Shown here: in pieces, positions 1 to 9,795 of the stretch | How positions within the stretch are numbered: position 1 is the first letter of the stretch | Layout of the letters: each line of letters begins with the position of its first letter | NCBI RefSeq assembly: GCF_000317025.1 | Contig: NC_019689.1 | Span: 2,581,501-2,645,500 of the forward strand | Reading direction: 5' to 3' | Source of the DNA: Pleurocapsa sp. PCC 7327 | GTDB lineage: Bacteria; Cyanobacteriota; Cyanobacteriia; Cyanobacteriales; Microcystaceae | Length of the DNA: 64,000 nucleotides | Notes under the pieces: generated by a model | Seen by the model: the letters and a program-made list of their open reading frames with translations, nothing else | What the model was told of the DNA's origin: nothing | Database searches by the model: none | Position numbers and translations under genes: made by a program

Positions 1-1141
1 CATGGAAATTAATTTCCCAGCTTACAGATTGAGTCCATTAAAATGGACCGCAATACTTCTCTAGTCGAATGAAGATGACTTGAAATATGAGGCAGCAATA
101 GAACATCGCTGACTTCCTTCCTAAACACCAAAGTCGTTTTTGACAGAAGAAACAGTGGAATTTTTGAGGTGTTTTGTTTGAGTTGAATAAATTTCTTTGA
201 TGGTTTCAAAAAACTAATCCAAATTAAAAATTGTAAACGCGGCTTTTGCGGCGCGATCGCTGTCTTTATTCATTGAATTTTTGTAATTATTACTATTGAA
301 TAAATCGCGGAGCTAACAAGCGAGCGGGATGGAAAAAAAGCGATCGTTTTTCCGAACTTTTTATCTATCTGGTTAGTGCTTGAATGCTGCCTCAGTGTCT
401 AACTCCTTACAGGTTGTCCCAAAAGTAGAGAATGTCATGTTGAGCGTCGCGATCGCGAAGCGAAATATCTTATAGCAATTCGCAATTCGCAATTATCAAT
501 TCGCAATTGGGAAATAGAGATAGATTCTAGCTAGAAATTCAATGTTTTTAGATTTTAATGGCGAATTATCAATTGCGAATTATCAATTAGCCAGCCGCTC
601 TGGGTGTAAGACTTTTTCCCTCGAGCATCTGTAGCGTTCTTTTTTAGAGATGGTCTTATAGCACTTTTCGGTTAGATGAGACACCAAATTGGTCGATTGG
701 GTGAAAGGGATAAGGGAAAAAATTCTGTATTCTACTGACTTGAAAATCCATCTAGTATACCAACTCCAAACAGAGATTCTTCGTTACGTTCCACTGTACT
801 CAGAATGACAAAATAGACTTTTGGGATATCCTCTTAAAAGCTAGAAAACCTATGACTAGGATAGATTTTGAGCTAATATCGTTTTTTCATCAATCGTTCT
901 CCTTTCTCTTCTGCCTTACTTGCATCATAAAACTTACTTAGGTAAATTGCCTAGATTTTTTCAACATAATTTATGAGGTGAGTTATGTTGAAGGGAAATA
1001 ATGCAAATATTATCGGAGTTTTCGAGCATGAATTATGCATACTATACCATAAACTAATAGCAGAGGCTGCCGAGCCAAGTTATGCTTGAGTGAATATTGC
1101 CTAAAATTACATGGAGTAAAGTTCCCTACCCTAATCGATCG
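1..1141. other. Non-coding region with short AT-rich repeats
   Basis: No convincing gene is visible in this first 1.1 kb. It holds HIP1 octamers (253-260, 449-456) and, at about 474-590, a patch built from the words AATTCGCAATT and AATTATCAATT on both sides of a spacer and partly inverted, as in small dispersed cyanobacterial repeats. The short minus-strand reading frame at 9-209 has no recognisable family and no clear ribosome site, so it is not called. Confidence 0.5.
474..590. repeat. Clustered AATTCGCAATT / AATTATCAATT repeats
   Basis: Left block 474-510 and right block about 560-590 each contain several copies of the 11-base words AATTCGCAATT and AATTATCAATT. The right block is largely the reverse complement of the left, so the region could fold into a long imperfect hairpin. 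It could be a MITE-like element or a simple repeat expansion. No coding sequence overlaps it. Confidence 0.5.
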
Positions 1142-3040
1142 ATGAATTTTGAAGAAACCCTGAACTTTGTAGATGCTATCGTTTTTCAGCAAGCAGGCAG
1201 ACACCTGAGCGCCCCAGAGGTAATCATCCTTGAGGGAACCTGGCAAGGAATGACCTACGACCAAATGGCAGAAAACTCCCAGTACAGTCTCAATTACCTC
1301 ATGCGCGACATTGGACCTCGGCTCTGGCGAATGCTTTCAGGAGTTTTGGGAGAAGAAGTTAGCAAAACCAATTTTCGGGTCATTTTGGAGAGACGCTTGT
1401 TTTCCCTACCAGTCAAAACAACCCTATCGCAGCTAATCCAAGAAAATCCAAATGAGAAAAACATTGGATCGATCTCTTATGAAGAATTGGACGGGCATGT
1501 CACCTCAGAAATAGCAACATGCCACAATTGGAACGAAACGCCGGAACGATCCGTCTTCTTCGGTCGAACTGAAGAACTAGCCACCCTCAAACAATGGATA
1601 CAAGATGGCTGTAATCTAATCGCCATACGAGGCATTAGCGGCATTGGCAAAACGGCTCTCGCCAGACAACTGGCAGAAGAAATTCGAGAACAGTTTGACT
1701 GCACGCTCTGGTGCTCTTTGAGTCAAGCTCCTAGGCTCAAAGAACTGCTTGCCAGCCTGCAAAAAGCGTTTTCTGGCGCGCAATCGGAATATGAAGACGA
1801 TTCACTATCTTCGCTGATGGGTTATTTACGCTCGTCGCGCTGTTTGCTAGTCCTCGACGGCGTGGAAGCCATTTTACAACCCAATCAACTAGCCGGACGC
1901 TATCGGGAAGGTTACGAGAATTACGGCGAACTGTTTGCGCGAGTCGGAGAAGAATCCCATCAGAGTTGCTTGTTAGTCACCAGTCTAGAAAATCCGAGAG
2001 AGATTGGTTTGTTGGAGGGAGAATCAGCCCCCGTGCGTTCATTAATTTTATCTGGCTTATCGATCTCCGATGCCGGAGAAATTTTGCAAGCTGAAGGACT
2101 GAGTGATTCTAGCAGTTGGCGATCGCTCGTCGAACGCTATCAGGGCAATCCAGCCGCGCTCAAGCTGGCTGCCAAACTCATTTGCGACTTATTTAATGGC
2201 AATGTCGCCGAATTTTTAGAACGAGAAATCTTTGTTTTCGGGGATATTGGCAAACTGCTAGCGCCGCTGAGGAGACGCTTGTCGGAGTTGGAGCGGGAAG
2301 TTCTCTACTGGCTGGCGATCGAGCGACGACCGATTTCCTTTTCTAGCCTAGCAACCAATCTGAGCTTACCTATCTCCCAAGGCGAACTCTTAGAAGCTCT
2401 TGCCTCTCTGGGGCAGCGATCGCTGCTCGAAAAAACCACGACATCCGAAGCCGGAAAGTCTCTTTTCGCCCTCCCGCCCATGGTAATGGAATACGTCACC
2501 AGCCAGCTCGTCGAGCAAATTAGCGGCAAGGTTTCTCATCGCCTCAAATTGTCGTCTGCATTTGAAGATACGATTGAATTAACGCCATCGCCCAAACAAC
2601 CAACTAACCTCAGCCAATGGTTCGACTATGCTTTTGAGGAGGCTTGGCAACCCGTAGAAGTCCTGATCGCAAACCCCAGAATTTTACCTCGGCTGCGCAG
2701 TATTTATCACCTGAGAGGAGAAGACACCACCAAACGATTCAAAGCGATTCGGCTGCCCGAATCTCAAAAACAGGTGGCTTTGCTAGTCGCGATCGCTCAA
2801 GATTGCGACCAAAAAATCGGCATTCGCATCCAGCTTCAACCGATGGGAGAGGAAACCGTGCTTCCCGATAACTTGACGCTAGCATTGCTCAATGAATCGG
2901 GGCAAATTTTGCGGGAAGTGCGATCGCAAAATCAAGATAACTTCATTCAGCTACCGCGCTTTAGGGGCGAAGCCCAAAAACGCTTTAGCATTCGAATAGC
3001 CCACAATACCTTTAGCATCAAAGAAGATTTTGTGATTTGA
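1142..3040 (+). CDS. STAND ATPase: N-terminal HTH, NB-ARC, C-terminal DUF1822
   Basis: Predicted signal-transduction ATPase of the STAND/NB-ARC class, about 632 residues from the ATG at 1142. A TTG 45 bases upstream would add 15 residues, but family members usually begin at MNFEE. Residues 1-80 match the winged-helix domain often found at the front of cyanobacterial NB-ARC and vWA-MoxR-associated proteins. The P-loop GISGIGKT is at about 164-171 and a Walker B-like LLVLDG follows about 60 residues later. The last 160 residues look like DUF1822, ending in the typical SI.E.FVI. There is no WD40 or TPR sensor, which is unusual for the class. The ligand and output are unknown. A role in stress or phage sensing is only inferred from the STAND fold. 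Confidence 0.75.
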   Translation: MNFEETLNFVDAIVFQQAGRHLSAPEVIILEGTWQGMTYDQMAENSQYSLNYLMRDIGPRLWRMLSGVLGEEVSKTNFRVILERRLFSLPVKTTLSQLIQENPNEKNIGSISYEELDGHVTSEIATCHNWNETPERSVFFGRTEELATLKQWIQDGCNLIAIRGISGIGKTALARQLAEEIREQFDCTLWCSLSQAPRLKELLASLQKAFSGAQSEYEDDSLSSLMGYLRSSRCLLVLDGVEAILQPNQLAGRYREGYENYGELFARVGEESHQSCLLVTSLENPREIGLLEGESAPVRSLILSGLSISDAGEILQAEGLSDSSSWRSLVERYQGNPAALKLAAKLICDLFNGNVAEFLEREIFVFGDIGKLLAPLRRRLSELEREVLYWLAIERRPISFSSLATNLSLPISQGELLEALASLGQRSLLEKTTTSEAGKSLFALPPMVMEYVTSQLVEQISGKVSHRLKLSSAFEDTIELTPSPKQPTNLSQWFDYAFEEAWQPVEVLIANPRILPRLRSIYHLRGEDTTKRFKAIRLPESQKQVALLVAIAQDCDQKIGIRIQLQPMGEETVLPDNLTLALLNESGQILREVRSQNQDNFIQLPRFRGEAQKRFSIRIAHNTFSIKEDFVI

Positions 3041-3550
3041 CGTGCTGGCAAATGGAGACTGACGAGAAGATAAGTACTCATAACAATTTCCCAAGCTTCA
3101 TCCGATTCCGCTCAAAAAACATGGTCGTCGTGCCCGGAGTCTTTTCCGCTTGAGCTTTGAGCATCTTCGTCATCTGATTCTTAACCCTTCTTTGCCCAAT
3201 CATCGGGATTTTCTTCATTGCCTACAATTTTTGTCCTGTACTTAGATTTGCATCATTTGATTGACGGTTTGTTTGCCTAGAGAGTCATAAATAGCTTCAG
3301 ACTCAATTTCAGCCATTGTCAAGCTGCCCTTACTTAACCATCCTCCCATTTCTTTGATAAAAACCCTCTCATAGTCTTTTTAGGAAGTGCCTTGGATGGC
3401 AAGAGTTACTTTCAGTAGGCACTCGTAGTGTTCGTTTTTAGAGCTTAATTCTCGATAACTTGCCAAATCGTGTTAAAAAACTACTTCAGTTGGGTAATCT
3501 ATTATTATAGCCTTGTTCAAAAAAATAAAGATCTTTGTTCGATTTTAGGG
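3041..3550. other. Intergenic region with a possible gene remnant
   Basis: No intact gene. On the minus strand around 3250-3390 about 40 codons stay open and read like protein (ending EAIYDSLGKQTVNQMMQI before a stop), without a recognised family or upstream start. It may be the tail of a lost gene. Confidence 0.3.
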
Positions 3551-4390
3551 ATGACAAAAATTGTTAAAAATAACCGCTTCGCTCGCCGAAGTTTTGAATC
3601 TATATTGGCAAAACTTTGTGGAACGACGATAGGAATAGTGCTTGGTTCCGAGTTAGCAATGGCAGCCCCCAATGGAGTTTGGCTCTCTCAACCGCAGATT
3701 CGGTTTCACTCGTCTACTAACACGCTTGCTCAGGTAATGGCTGACATCCAAGGGCAAAACTACAAGGTGGTCTTTCTAGATTTTCGCAATGTGCCCGATG
3801 CAGTTCAGCAACAGACTGCCCAGATAGCACGACAGCAAGGACTAAAACCTATAGTCTGGATTCAGTCTCCTCAGTATCGTTCTCTAAGGGTGCCAGAACT
3901 GATTCATGAAGCACGTCATGGGGATGGGATTCAAGTAGACGATCATTTTTTTGCTCATTACACTCTAGCAGATTTCCGCGCTCTCCGTTTTCAATACAGT
4001 CAACCAATTTTTTGCAGCATTCAGCCATTCCAGGCGGCATTAGTACCGCAGACGGGTTGTAACCAGCTCGATGTTCAATGCTATACATCTAACAACTTTA
4101 CTGGCTGTGAGAAACTGGCAGACCGACTAAAAGCCGTGCTGAGTTTGTATGACAAGGATACCTATAGATATAAGGAAAAACTTGGAGGTCGTCCCTTTAA
4201 TGTTTTCTTGTGGCCTTATAGTCATAAATATTTTGGGACTAGGTCGAAAGTATCTGTATTAGAAAAAACCTTACGCCCATTTTCATTTTGTCAACTTTCA
4301 AGCGCTAAAATTGGGGCAGGTTTGTCAAAGTCCGAGCAGAAATCTTTTTTCTTCGCTTTACCATTTCGCCCATCCAAGAATTGTTTTTGA
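3551..4390 (+). CDS. Secreted cyanobacterial protein of unknown function
   Basis: About 279 residues from the ATG at 3551. An upstream in-frame start at 3470 adds 27 residues, but the 3551 start places a basic stretch and a hydrophobic segment (GTTIGIVLGSELAMAAP) as a signal peptide. The mature part contains VVFLDFRNV, GLKPIVWIQSPQYRSL and HGDGIQVDDHFFAHY, which suggests an alternating beta/alpha fold of the glycosidase-like type, though no catalytic assignment is possible. I believe this matches a conserved cyanobacterial hypothetical family. The final 50 residues after FNVFLWPY look unlike the rest and may reflect a late frameshift. It stands alone between two intergenic regions. Confidence 0.6.
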   Translation: MTKIVKNNRFARRSFESILAKLCGTTIGIVLGSELAMAAPNGVWLSQPQIRFHSSTNTLAQVMADIQGQNYKVVFLDFRNVPDAVQQQTAQIARQQGLKPIVWIQSPQYRSLRVPELIHEARHGDGIQVDDHFFAHYTLADFRALRFQYSQPIFCSIQPFQAALVPQTGCNQLDVQCYTSNNFTGCEKLADRLKAVLSLYDKDTYRYKEKLGGRPFNVFLWPYSHKYFGTRSKVSVLEKTLRPFSFCQLSSAKIGAGLSKSEQKSFFFALPFRPSKNCF

Positions 4391-4461
4391 AGTGCTTAGC
4401 GGCAAGCGGAAAATTTTTTACAGTTAGGGCAAGCACAGACAAGATGGCAGCGATCGCTAAT

Positions 4462-4711
4462 TTAATCGTTGCCAAGATCCGTTCCGCCCCTGGCAACAAC
4501 TGCCAAAGTCCACTGGATAATTGGATTCATTTGAGGAGCTACTGAGGCAGTTAGAACTGTCCCAGCAACAAAGGTAGCAGGAGTAGCAACAAGATGTAGT
4601 AGCCAGCGATTTCTAGCAAGCCGGCAACACCAAAGACAATTAAGGCGTGTTGGGTTTCTATCCAGTCAAAGTCAGTTGAAAGATTTAAATGTCCAGTGGA
4701 AGCAAAACTAT
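4462..4711 (-). pseudogene. DUF4126 membrane protein remnant
   Basis: Reading the minus strand, two overlapping frames together give a DUF4126-like protein. One frame has GHLNLSTDFDWIETQHALIV, then a helix and LLEIAGYY. After a frameshift near 4590 another frame gives ATPATFVAGTVLTASVAPQM and continues to a stop at 4462-4464. The 5' end of the gene stops where the MITE-like element at 4712-4880 begins. The N-terminus is not found beyond it. The family is a small integral membrane protein group of unknown function. The frameshift plus truncation make it a pseudogene. Confidence 0.6.
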
Positions 4712-4880
4712 TAGACTTGTTGCGAAATAGCCGATAATGTATGGAAAAACAATCCTAATAGTAGGGCGATCGCGCTGAACATCGAAAAGATATAGAAAAT
4801 ATCTCTTCCTATCCTATTACAAGCTTGAAACTTAAGAACTCTAAAGCTTTGAATTTGAAATTTATTTCGCAACAAGTCTA
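4712..4880. mobile_element. MITE-like element with 18-bp inverted ends
   Basis: The 18-base sequence TAGACTTGTTGCGAAATA at 4712-4729 recurs as an exact reverse complement at 4863-4880, giving a 169-bp element with no transposase. It abuts the truncated 5' side of the DUF4126 remnant, so insertion or a linked deletion probably broke that gene. A target duplication is not obvious (at most TA or a few bases). Confidence 0.55.
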
Positions 4881-4920
4881 TTATCTAAAAAATCGCGTTC
4901 GTTGGCTCTCTCGATTGCTC

Positions 4921-4954
4921 AAAAAAAGCCACGGGGCTTCTAGCCGCCGTGGAG
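4921..4954 (-). terminator. Rho-independent terminator of the pentapeptide gene
   Basis: On the minus strand CCACGG, then GGCT, loop AGA, AGCC and CCGTGG form a two-part stem followed by seven T residues, directly downstream of the stop codon at 4957. Confidence 0.75.
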
Positions 4955-4956
4955 CA

Positions 4957-5637
4957 TCACGTCCCTAAAGGCTCGATCTTTCCTAAAAGTTTTTGCAATC
5001 GCTGACCGATTTCTCCTAGCCCTAAGCTGCCATTGCTCGGAAAGCGCCGCTGCCGACCGGATTCGAGATAAACGTAATCGCCAATTAGCTCGTCTAATTG
5101 CGTCGCCTTGTCAATTTTCCAATCTTCCAGGCAAGCTCCGGTGAAAATTGCTCCTTGAAAATTGGTACCGCACGCTTGCACGTCGATTAGAGAAGCTCCA
5201 CTCAAGTCTGCGCCTGTCAGTTCAGCCCCCGTCAGGTTGGCTCCACTCAAGTCGGTATTGGTCAAATCGGCTCCCGTTAAGTCGGCTCCTGCTAGGTTAG
5301 CTCCGCTGAGATCGGCTCCAATTAAACAAGCCCATCTTAGGGAAGTTTTCGCAAAATTGGCTCTTTTGAGAACGGCATCTTGCAAAGATGCTCGACTGAG
5401 ATTGGCTTCAGTGAAGTCGGCTGCGATCGCGCAAATATTGCACAGACGCGCTCTTCTGAGATCGGCGCAGCTGAGGTTGGCTTCGCTCAGATCGACGTTA
5501 TTGAGCCAGGCTCGTCTGAGAGCAGCACCCCTCAACTGGGCGCGAGAGAGGTCGATCCGTTGGCTATTGCCTTTTCTCCATTGATTCCAGGTATCGACAT
5601 CTTGTTTTAGTCGCGCGAGATAAAGTTCATTTTCCAT
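4957..5637 (-). CDS. Pentapeptide-repeat protein
   Basis: About 226 residues from the ATG at 5637 (MENELYLARLKQDVDTWNQW), a start typical of cyanobacterial pentapeptide proteins. The frame stays open upstream to an ATG at 5865, so a 302-residue form with an unrelated front is possible. From about residue 30 to 165 it carries A(D/N)LXX-type repeats such as GADLTGADLTNTDLSGANL, which form a right-handed quadrilateral beta helix. Function is unknown for this class in cyanobacteria. The C-terminal 55 residues are non-repeating. It is followed closely by a terminator and is divergent from the DUF6335 gene. Confidence 0.75.
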   Translation of the reverse strand: MENELYLARLKQDVDTWNQWRKGNSQRIDLSRAQLRGAALRRAWLNNVDLSEANLSCADLRRARLCNICAIAADFTEANLSRASLQDAVLKRANFAKTSLRWACLIGADLSGANLAGADLTGADLTNTDLSGANLTGAELTGADLSGASLIDVQACGTNFQGAIFTGACLEDWKIDKATQLDELIGDYVYLESGRQRRFPSNGSLGLGEIGQRLQKLLGKIEPLGT

Positions 5638-5947
5638 TCTTGTCAAGTTAGATTGGCGATAGAAATCGTGAAAACTATGAAAATTCCAGGAGAAACTGGG
5701 GTTTTCAATCGTTTTACTTTCTAGCTCGATCGTCCAATATTTAAAGGGAAAGGGCAGTGATTTCATAGTAAAGAGCGATGTGATCTCAGCCATAGAACCA
5801 AAAGAGTAAGGCTTGTTATCTTCTATGAAATTTCCTTTCGAGTCGTTAAGAGTCTTTATCGGCAAGAATTGGTTGCCTCATCGAGTTAATAACATTGAAT
5901 TAAAGGCTCAATTAATGCTTCACGATCGAGGGACAGGAGGGATCGCC

Positions 5948-6382
5948 ATGAAAGATAGTAATTTTTTTCAACCTATCAATTCGCCTAAAGCAGCGCCAGA
6001 AATTATTTCTCAAGAGATGTTATTAGCCGATCTGATTGGAACCGAAGAAGCAGAGCTAATCTTTGAGGGCTTGGTCGATCGCGATCTGGGAATGGGACGC
6101 ACCTTGGAGACGTTTATCTACGAGTGTCACTCTAGTACTAACGTAACGGGGGGCGATCTCGACGACGATTGGTATCAAGCTGAAGTCGTGGGAGAAGAAG
6201 CCGTCGGCGGACAGACTCCTACGCCCGACCAAAGCGTGACCGAACAACTGCTTCAGTCGATGGGGATTGCTTCAGTCGATGGGGAACCTATCCGCACGCG
6301 AGACAAGTTGGAACGACGCGATCGCATACGCTGGGAACTAGAACCCGAATCCTCAGAAGACTATTGGGATCGTTTTGAATAG
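5948..6382 (+). CDS. DUF6335 family protein
   Basis: 144 residues. The ATG at 5948 follows a strong AGGAGG ribosome site, which decides the start over an in-frame ATG at 5813. The conserved segment GGDLDDDWYQAEVVGEEAVG, then GQTPTPDQSVTEQL and a C-terminal RWELEPESSEDYWDRFE match what I recall of DUF6335, a soluble acidic cyanobacterial family of unknown role. There are no membrane segments or catalytic motifs. It is divergent from the pentapeptide gene, and the two may share a promoter region at 5638-5947. Confidence 0.7.
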   Translation: MKDSNFFQPINSPKAAPEIISQEMLLADLIGTEEAELIFEGLVDRDLGMGRTLETFIYECHSSTNVTGGDLDDDWYQAEVVGEEAVGGQTPTPDQSVTEQLLQSMGIASVDGEPIRTRDKLERRDRIRWELEPESSEDYWDRFE

Positions 6383-6640
6383 GCGCTCCCATCATAAAAA
6401 AGATAATTCAGGCGGTAGATTGCTCCCGATCCCTTTGTCGATTAATATAGAGGCAAAAATCAGGACTGAGCAGTTGAGGAGCAAAAAACGGTGAATTATT
6501 AAAAATTCGATTGACGCAAACCGATCGGGCTATGGTAAAGCTGTTTTAGAGTGAATTATTTTCATTCCTTAGCCTTGAGTTAGTTTTTTTGTACTATATC
6601 AGAAAAAACAAGCAGAAGTTTGGTCAGTCAACCGAAAAAA

Positions 6641-7009
6641 ATGAGGCAAAACAACTTGATAGACTTGAGAGGAGTTGAAAGCAGAAATCCCGAAGTGGTG
6701 GTAATAGAGTTGAAATCGGAACGAGAAACCGTCAAAGCATTGCAAGCTTTGCAAAATCGAAAGATGGTCGTATTGACCCTCAACCGCTTGAGTTCCGAAA
6801 CCGCCCAAAGGGTGATTGACTGGATGGCAGGCGGCACCCATGCCATTGACGGTCGTACTCTATGGATTGGAGAAAAGACATTTTTGTTTGCGCCTAGTTC
6901 CGTTCGCATTACTGCCCCAGAAGCAGCGAACCATCCCATCTCGCCAAAATTAGAGAGGAGAAAAATGACTACTAACTCTACTAACTGCCTTCCGAGTTCG
7001 GACTTATGA
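6641..7009 (+). CDS. Short SepF-like protein
   Basis: About 122 residues from the ATG at 6641; a TTG at 6620 would add seven. The core VVVIELKSERETVKALQALQ, VVLTLNRLSSETAQRVIDWM, a glycine-rich turn and IGEKTFLFAPSSV matches the SepF (DUF552) fold, which in cyanobacteria anchors and bundles FtsZ at the septum. The membrane-targeting amphipathic N-terminus and linker of full SepF (usually near 190 residues) are missing, so this is likely a short paralogue rather than the main division protein. It sits alone before the convergent zds cluster. Confidence 0.6.
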   Translation: MRQNNLIDLRGVESRNPEVVVIELKSERETVKALQALQNRKMVVLTLNRLSSETAQRVIDWMAGGTHAIDGRTLWIGEKTFLFAPSSVRITAPEAANHPISPKLERRKMTTNSTNCLPSSDL

Positions 7010-7023
7010 TAACAGGTCGCTAG

Positions 7024-7473
7024 TTACTTAGACTGAGCCTGCTTTTGCATGGCGTACTGTTTAAAGCGTTCCAGATCGGCTTGTAGGGTTGACTCAACGA
7101 TCCGTCCTAAAAATAAATTATCCATTAATTTCCCTAAAAATCCGGGAATGGCATAGGCTGCGGTCATTTTAACGATACTGCTACCATGGCGATCGTAGAA
7201 ACGGATTGCACCTCGGTTAGGCAAACCATCGACCGATTCCCACTGGATGATCTGATGCGGCACTAACTTGAGGATGCGAGAAAGCCAGGTAAACTCGAAA
7301 CCCCCACTAGCCAGCTTCCAGCGAGAAAGTTCGGGGTTGTCTTCCAAAACTTTAACCGAGTCGATCCACTTCATCCAACGCGGCATTTGTTCTAGATCCG
7401 ACCAGAGATTCCAGACAACCTCGATAGGAACGTCAATTTCAATTTGGACGGTATGCTCTAACCAGTTCGTCAT
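7024..7473 (-). CDS. SRPBCC (cyclase/dehydrase-like) protein next to zds
   Basis: 149 residues with the SRPBCC helix-grip pattern: EHTVQIEIDVPIEVVWNLWS, then DLEQMPRWMKWI and a later VKMTAAYAIPGFLGKLMDNL. These proteins bind hydrophobic ligands. The same pair, zds followed by an SRPBCC gene, occurs in other cyanobacteria (slr0940-slr0941 in Synechocystis). The gap to zds is 72 bases on the same strand, so they are probably cotranscribed. A role in handling carotenoid or quinone substrates is an inference from position only. Confidence 0.75.
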   Translation of the reverse strand: MTNWLEHTVQIEIDVPIEVVWNLWSDLEQMPRWMKWIDSVKVLEDNPELSRWKLASGGFEFTWLSRILKLVPHQIIQWESVDGLPNRGAIRFYDRHGSSIVKMTAAYAIPGFLGKLMDNLFLGRIVESTLQADLERFKQYAMQKQAQSK

Positions 7474-7545
7474 TTGATTTGGGATAGATGGGGAGAGATT
7501 TAACTATCTACTCTATTTTCGACTAGCGAGTCGGCGATCGGCAGA

Positions 7546-9018
7546 TTATCCGGCGGTTGATGGTTGCGCGTTGACTTTTAAGATCTCAGCACCCTTTAAA
7601 ATCGCTTTTGCCGCTTGCCGTCCAGAAATTGTAGCACCTTCCATACTGTCGATATAATCCTGTTGGGTATAGCTACCTGCTAAGAAAAAGTTAGCGATAG
7701 GAGTTTTTTGTGGAGGACGATAAGGGTCCATTCCTGGCGCTTCGCGGTAGAGAGACTGGGCTAGCTTAACGACGCTATACCACGTCATATTCAACTCCCG
7801 CGAAGAAGGAAAGAGTTGATGAACTTGTTTGAGGACGTGTTGGGCGATCGCTTCATTTTTCTCTTTGATAAAAGGATCGCCAGGGGTTAACACTAACTGC
7901 AACAGCGATCCCTGTCCCTTTTTATAATAATCTCCCGGACTGGTGAGTGCTAAATCTGCAAAGCAAGAAAAATCAGCGTCAGCAGTGTATAGCAAATTAT
8001 CGATTCCGACAGCTTTTTCTAATTGTTGGCGTGCCTGCGGATCTCGTAATTCTGTCACCCATCCATCAAAGCGAAGTTGCACTGTCGCCACAGGAACGGT
8101 ATCGAGTTTATAAATATTGTCAAACTCAGTCCATTTGCGCCAAGCTGGCGGTAGAAGGCGCTGGATGCCGGGAACGTCGCAAGCACAAACATAAGCATCG
8201 GCAACAATGGTTTCTTCCGTCTCGCCGTTGGCAATTGCCATCCCAGTTACTTGCATTTGTCCTGTTTTTTCCTGGTAGAAAATTTCCCGCACTCTCCGTC
8301 TGGTATATATTTTTCCGCCGCGCGCTTCAATGTAATCGATAATGGGTTTGTGTAAGTATTCAGAAGGAGACCCTTCCAGCATGCGCAGGATTGAGGCTTC
8401 CGTTCTTGCCGCAAAAAACTGGAAAATGGTCAGCATGCAGCGAGCGGAAATTTGCTCGGTATCGATAAATCCCAAGGCATAAGCGATAGGGTTCCACATC
8501 CGCTTGAGGCTTCCGTCGTTGCCGCCTTTCCGGCGAAACCAGTCGGCAAAGCTAATCGAGTCCAAATCCCGAATTGTTTTCATTGCCCCGTCAAAGTCTA
8601 CTAAACCGCGAATCAATGGGCTAGTTCCCAACGCGATCGAATTAGCGATTTTATCGACGGTTGAAAGTTGGGAAGTGGTGAAAAAGGCTTTGAGTCCGTT
8701 GAAGGGAGCGCCCGTAATAAAGCGAAAATCCAATTCTCCAACTCGTCCCCCGTCGTTTATAAAGGTATGGGTGTGTTCTTTAAGCCGTAAGTTCTCAAAA
8801 GCACCGACTTTTTTCATCAAGTCGAACAGTTGATAGTAGCAGCCAAAAAAGACGTGCAATCCCATCTCGATATGGTTGCCGTCAGTATCGATCCAACTGC
8901 CGACTTTGCCGCCAACAAACGGACGAGATTCAAAAATTTCTACTTCGCAGCCCGCATCGACTAGATCGACGGCTGTCGCCATTCCTGCTAATCCTGCACC
9001 AACGATCGCAACGCGCAT
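7546..9018 (-). CDS. zds: 9,9'-di-cis-zeta-carotene desaturase
   Basis: 490 residues, the normal length for plant-type zeta-carotene desaturase (CrtQ/Zds), which converts zeta-carotene through neurosporene to lycopene in membranes using FAD. The dinucleotide-binding motif [18 protein letters not shown] is at residues 5-22, followed by [16 protein letters not shown]. The C-terminal FAD signature [20 protein letters not shown] and GRQAAKAIL are present. The start at 9018 puts the FAD motif right at the N-terminus, as in relatives. It is the upstream gene of the zds-SRPBCC pair. Confidence 0.92.
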   Translation of the reverse strand: MRVAIVGAGLAGMATAVDLVDAGCEVEIFESRPFVGGKVGSWIDTDGNHIEMGLHVFFGCYYQLFDLMKKVGAFENLRLKEHTHTFINDGGRVGELDFRFITGAPFNGLKAFFTTSQLSTVDKIANSIALGTSPLIRGLVDFDGAMKTIRDLDSISFADWFRRKGGNDGSLKRMWNPIAYALGFIDTEQISARCMLTIFQFFAARTEASILRMLEGSPSEYLHKPIIDYIEARGGKIYTRRRVREIFYQEKTGQMQVTGMAIANGETEETIVADAYVCACDVPGIQRLLPPAWRKWTEFDNIYKLDTVPVATVQLRFDGWVTELRDPQARQQLEKAVGIDNLLYTADADFSCFADLALTSPGDYYKKGQGSLLQLVLTPGDPFIKEKNEAIAQHVLKQVHQLFPSSRELNMTWYSVVKLAQSLYREAPGMDPYRPPQKTPIANFFLAGSYTQQDYIDSMEGATISGRQAAKAILKGAEILKVNAQPSTAG

Positions 9019-9111
9019 TGAGTCTTTTCCTTTCAGGTTCTTAACATATTTTAAAAGAGAAGTTACCTGCTGAGGTCGAAATTTCTTGCTCCTGTGCTCC
9101 TGACTTCTTCT

Positions 9112-9795
9112 TCAATCAGAATTTTCGTCTGATTCTTGTCGAACGACTGCCTTGAGCTTAGAGTAAAAATCAGATCGGTCGATCGCTGGGGTAAATTCGT
9201 GAATGGCTCGTCGCTTGTTTGCCAACAGTCTAAACTCCTTGTTCGGCAAAGAGGAAGACTTCTGTTGCGGTTTTGCCTCTGGAAAGGTATTCTCTTGAGC
9301 GCTAACTTGACTTGGCTGTTGAGAGGTAGGACGATCGAGAGCAATAGTTGACGACTCTTCGGGAGTAGTGTTGGCTGTAGACGGCTTCTTGGCGATCGCT
9401 TGATGGAAGCGGCTCAATCTCTTAGAAACTTCTTGCAGGCGAGCGACTAATTCATTGTTCTCTCGTTCTGAATCTTCTATGGCATCCGAGGCAGATTTAG
9501 ATTCGCTAGCGGGAGGAAGAACCCGAAACACGAGACGTTCAAATTCATAGGAAAAGTGAAAGGTTGGCTGTCCTCGTCGCAGCCATATGCTAAGTATATG
9601 TTCCACTGAAATCGCTTTGTAACGTCCTTGATAGAGAGCTTCTATGACAGCTAAGCGAACCCATTTAGCTGGATATAGTCGCAGCCACTGGTCGATTAAT
9701 TCTAGGGCGGTATATCCTTTCAATTCAAACCCATAACGAGCCAGTAATGCGGCTGTTTGGGTAACTGTTAAGTCGTTAGCCAAGTCTGTCATCAA
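9112..9795 (-). CDS. Conserved cyanobacterial hypothetical protein
   Basis: 227 residues, not recognised by function. Residues 1-95 are well structured (LTVTQTAALLARYGFELKGY, then LIDQWLRLYPAKWVRLAVIE and a segment resembling YQGRYKAISVEHILSIWLRR) and look like a helical DNA- or protein-binding module. The middle is low-complexity and rich in Ser, Thr and Gln. The basic C-terminus (RLLANKRRAIHEFTPAIDRS) resembles short conserved tails in cyanobacteria. It lies 93 bases upstream of zds on the same strand and may share its promoter. Confidence 0.55.
   Translation of the reverse strand: MMTDLANDLTVTQTAALLARYGFELKGYTALELIDQWLRLYPAKWVRLAVIEALYQGRYKAISVEHILSIWLRRGQPTFHFSYEFERLVFRVLPPASESKSASDAIEDSERENNELVARLQEVSKRLSRFHQAIAKKPSTANTTPEESSTIALDRPTSQQPSQVSAQENTFPEAKPQQKSSSLPNKEFRLLANKRRAIHEFTPAIDRSDFYSKLKAVVRQESDENSD

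Noticed and set aside
9-209. A 66-codon minus-strand frame at the left edge
   Set aside because: No family, no ribosome site, and the composition looks non-coding.
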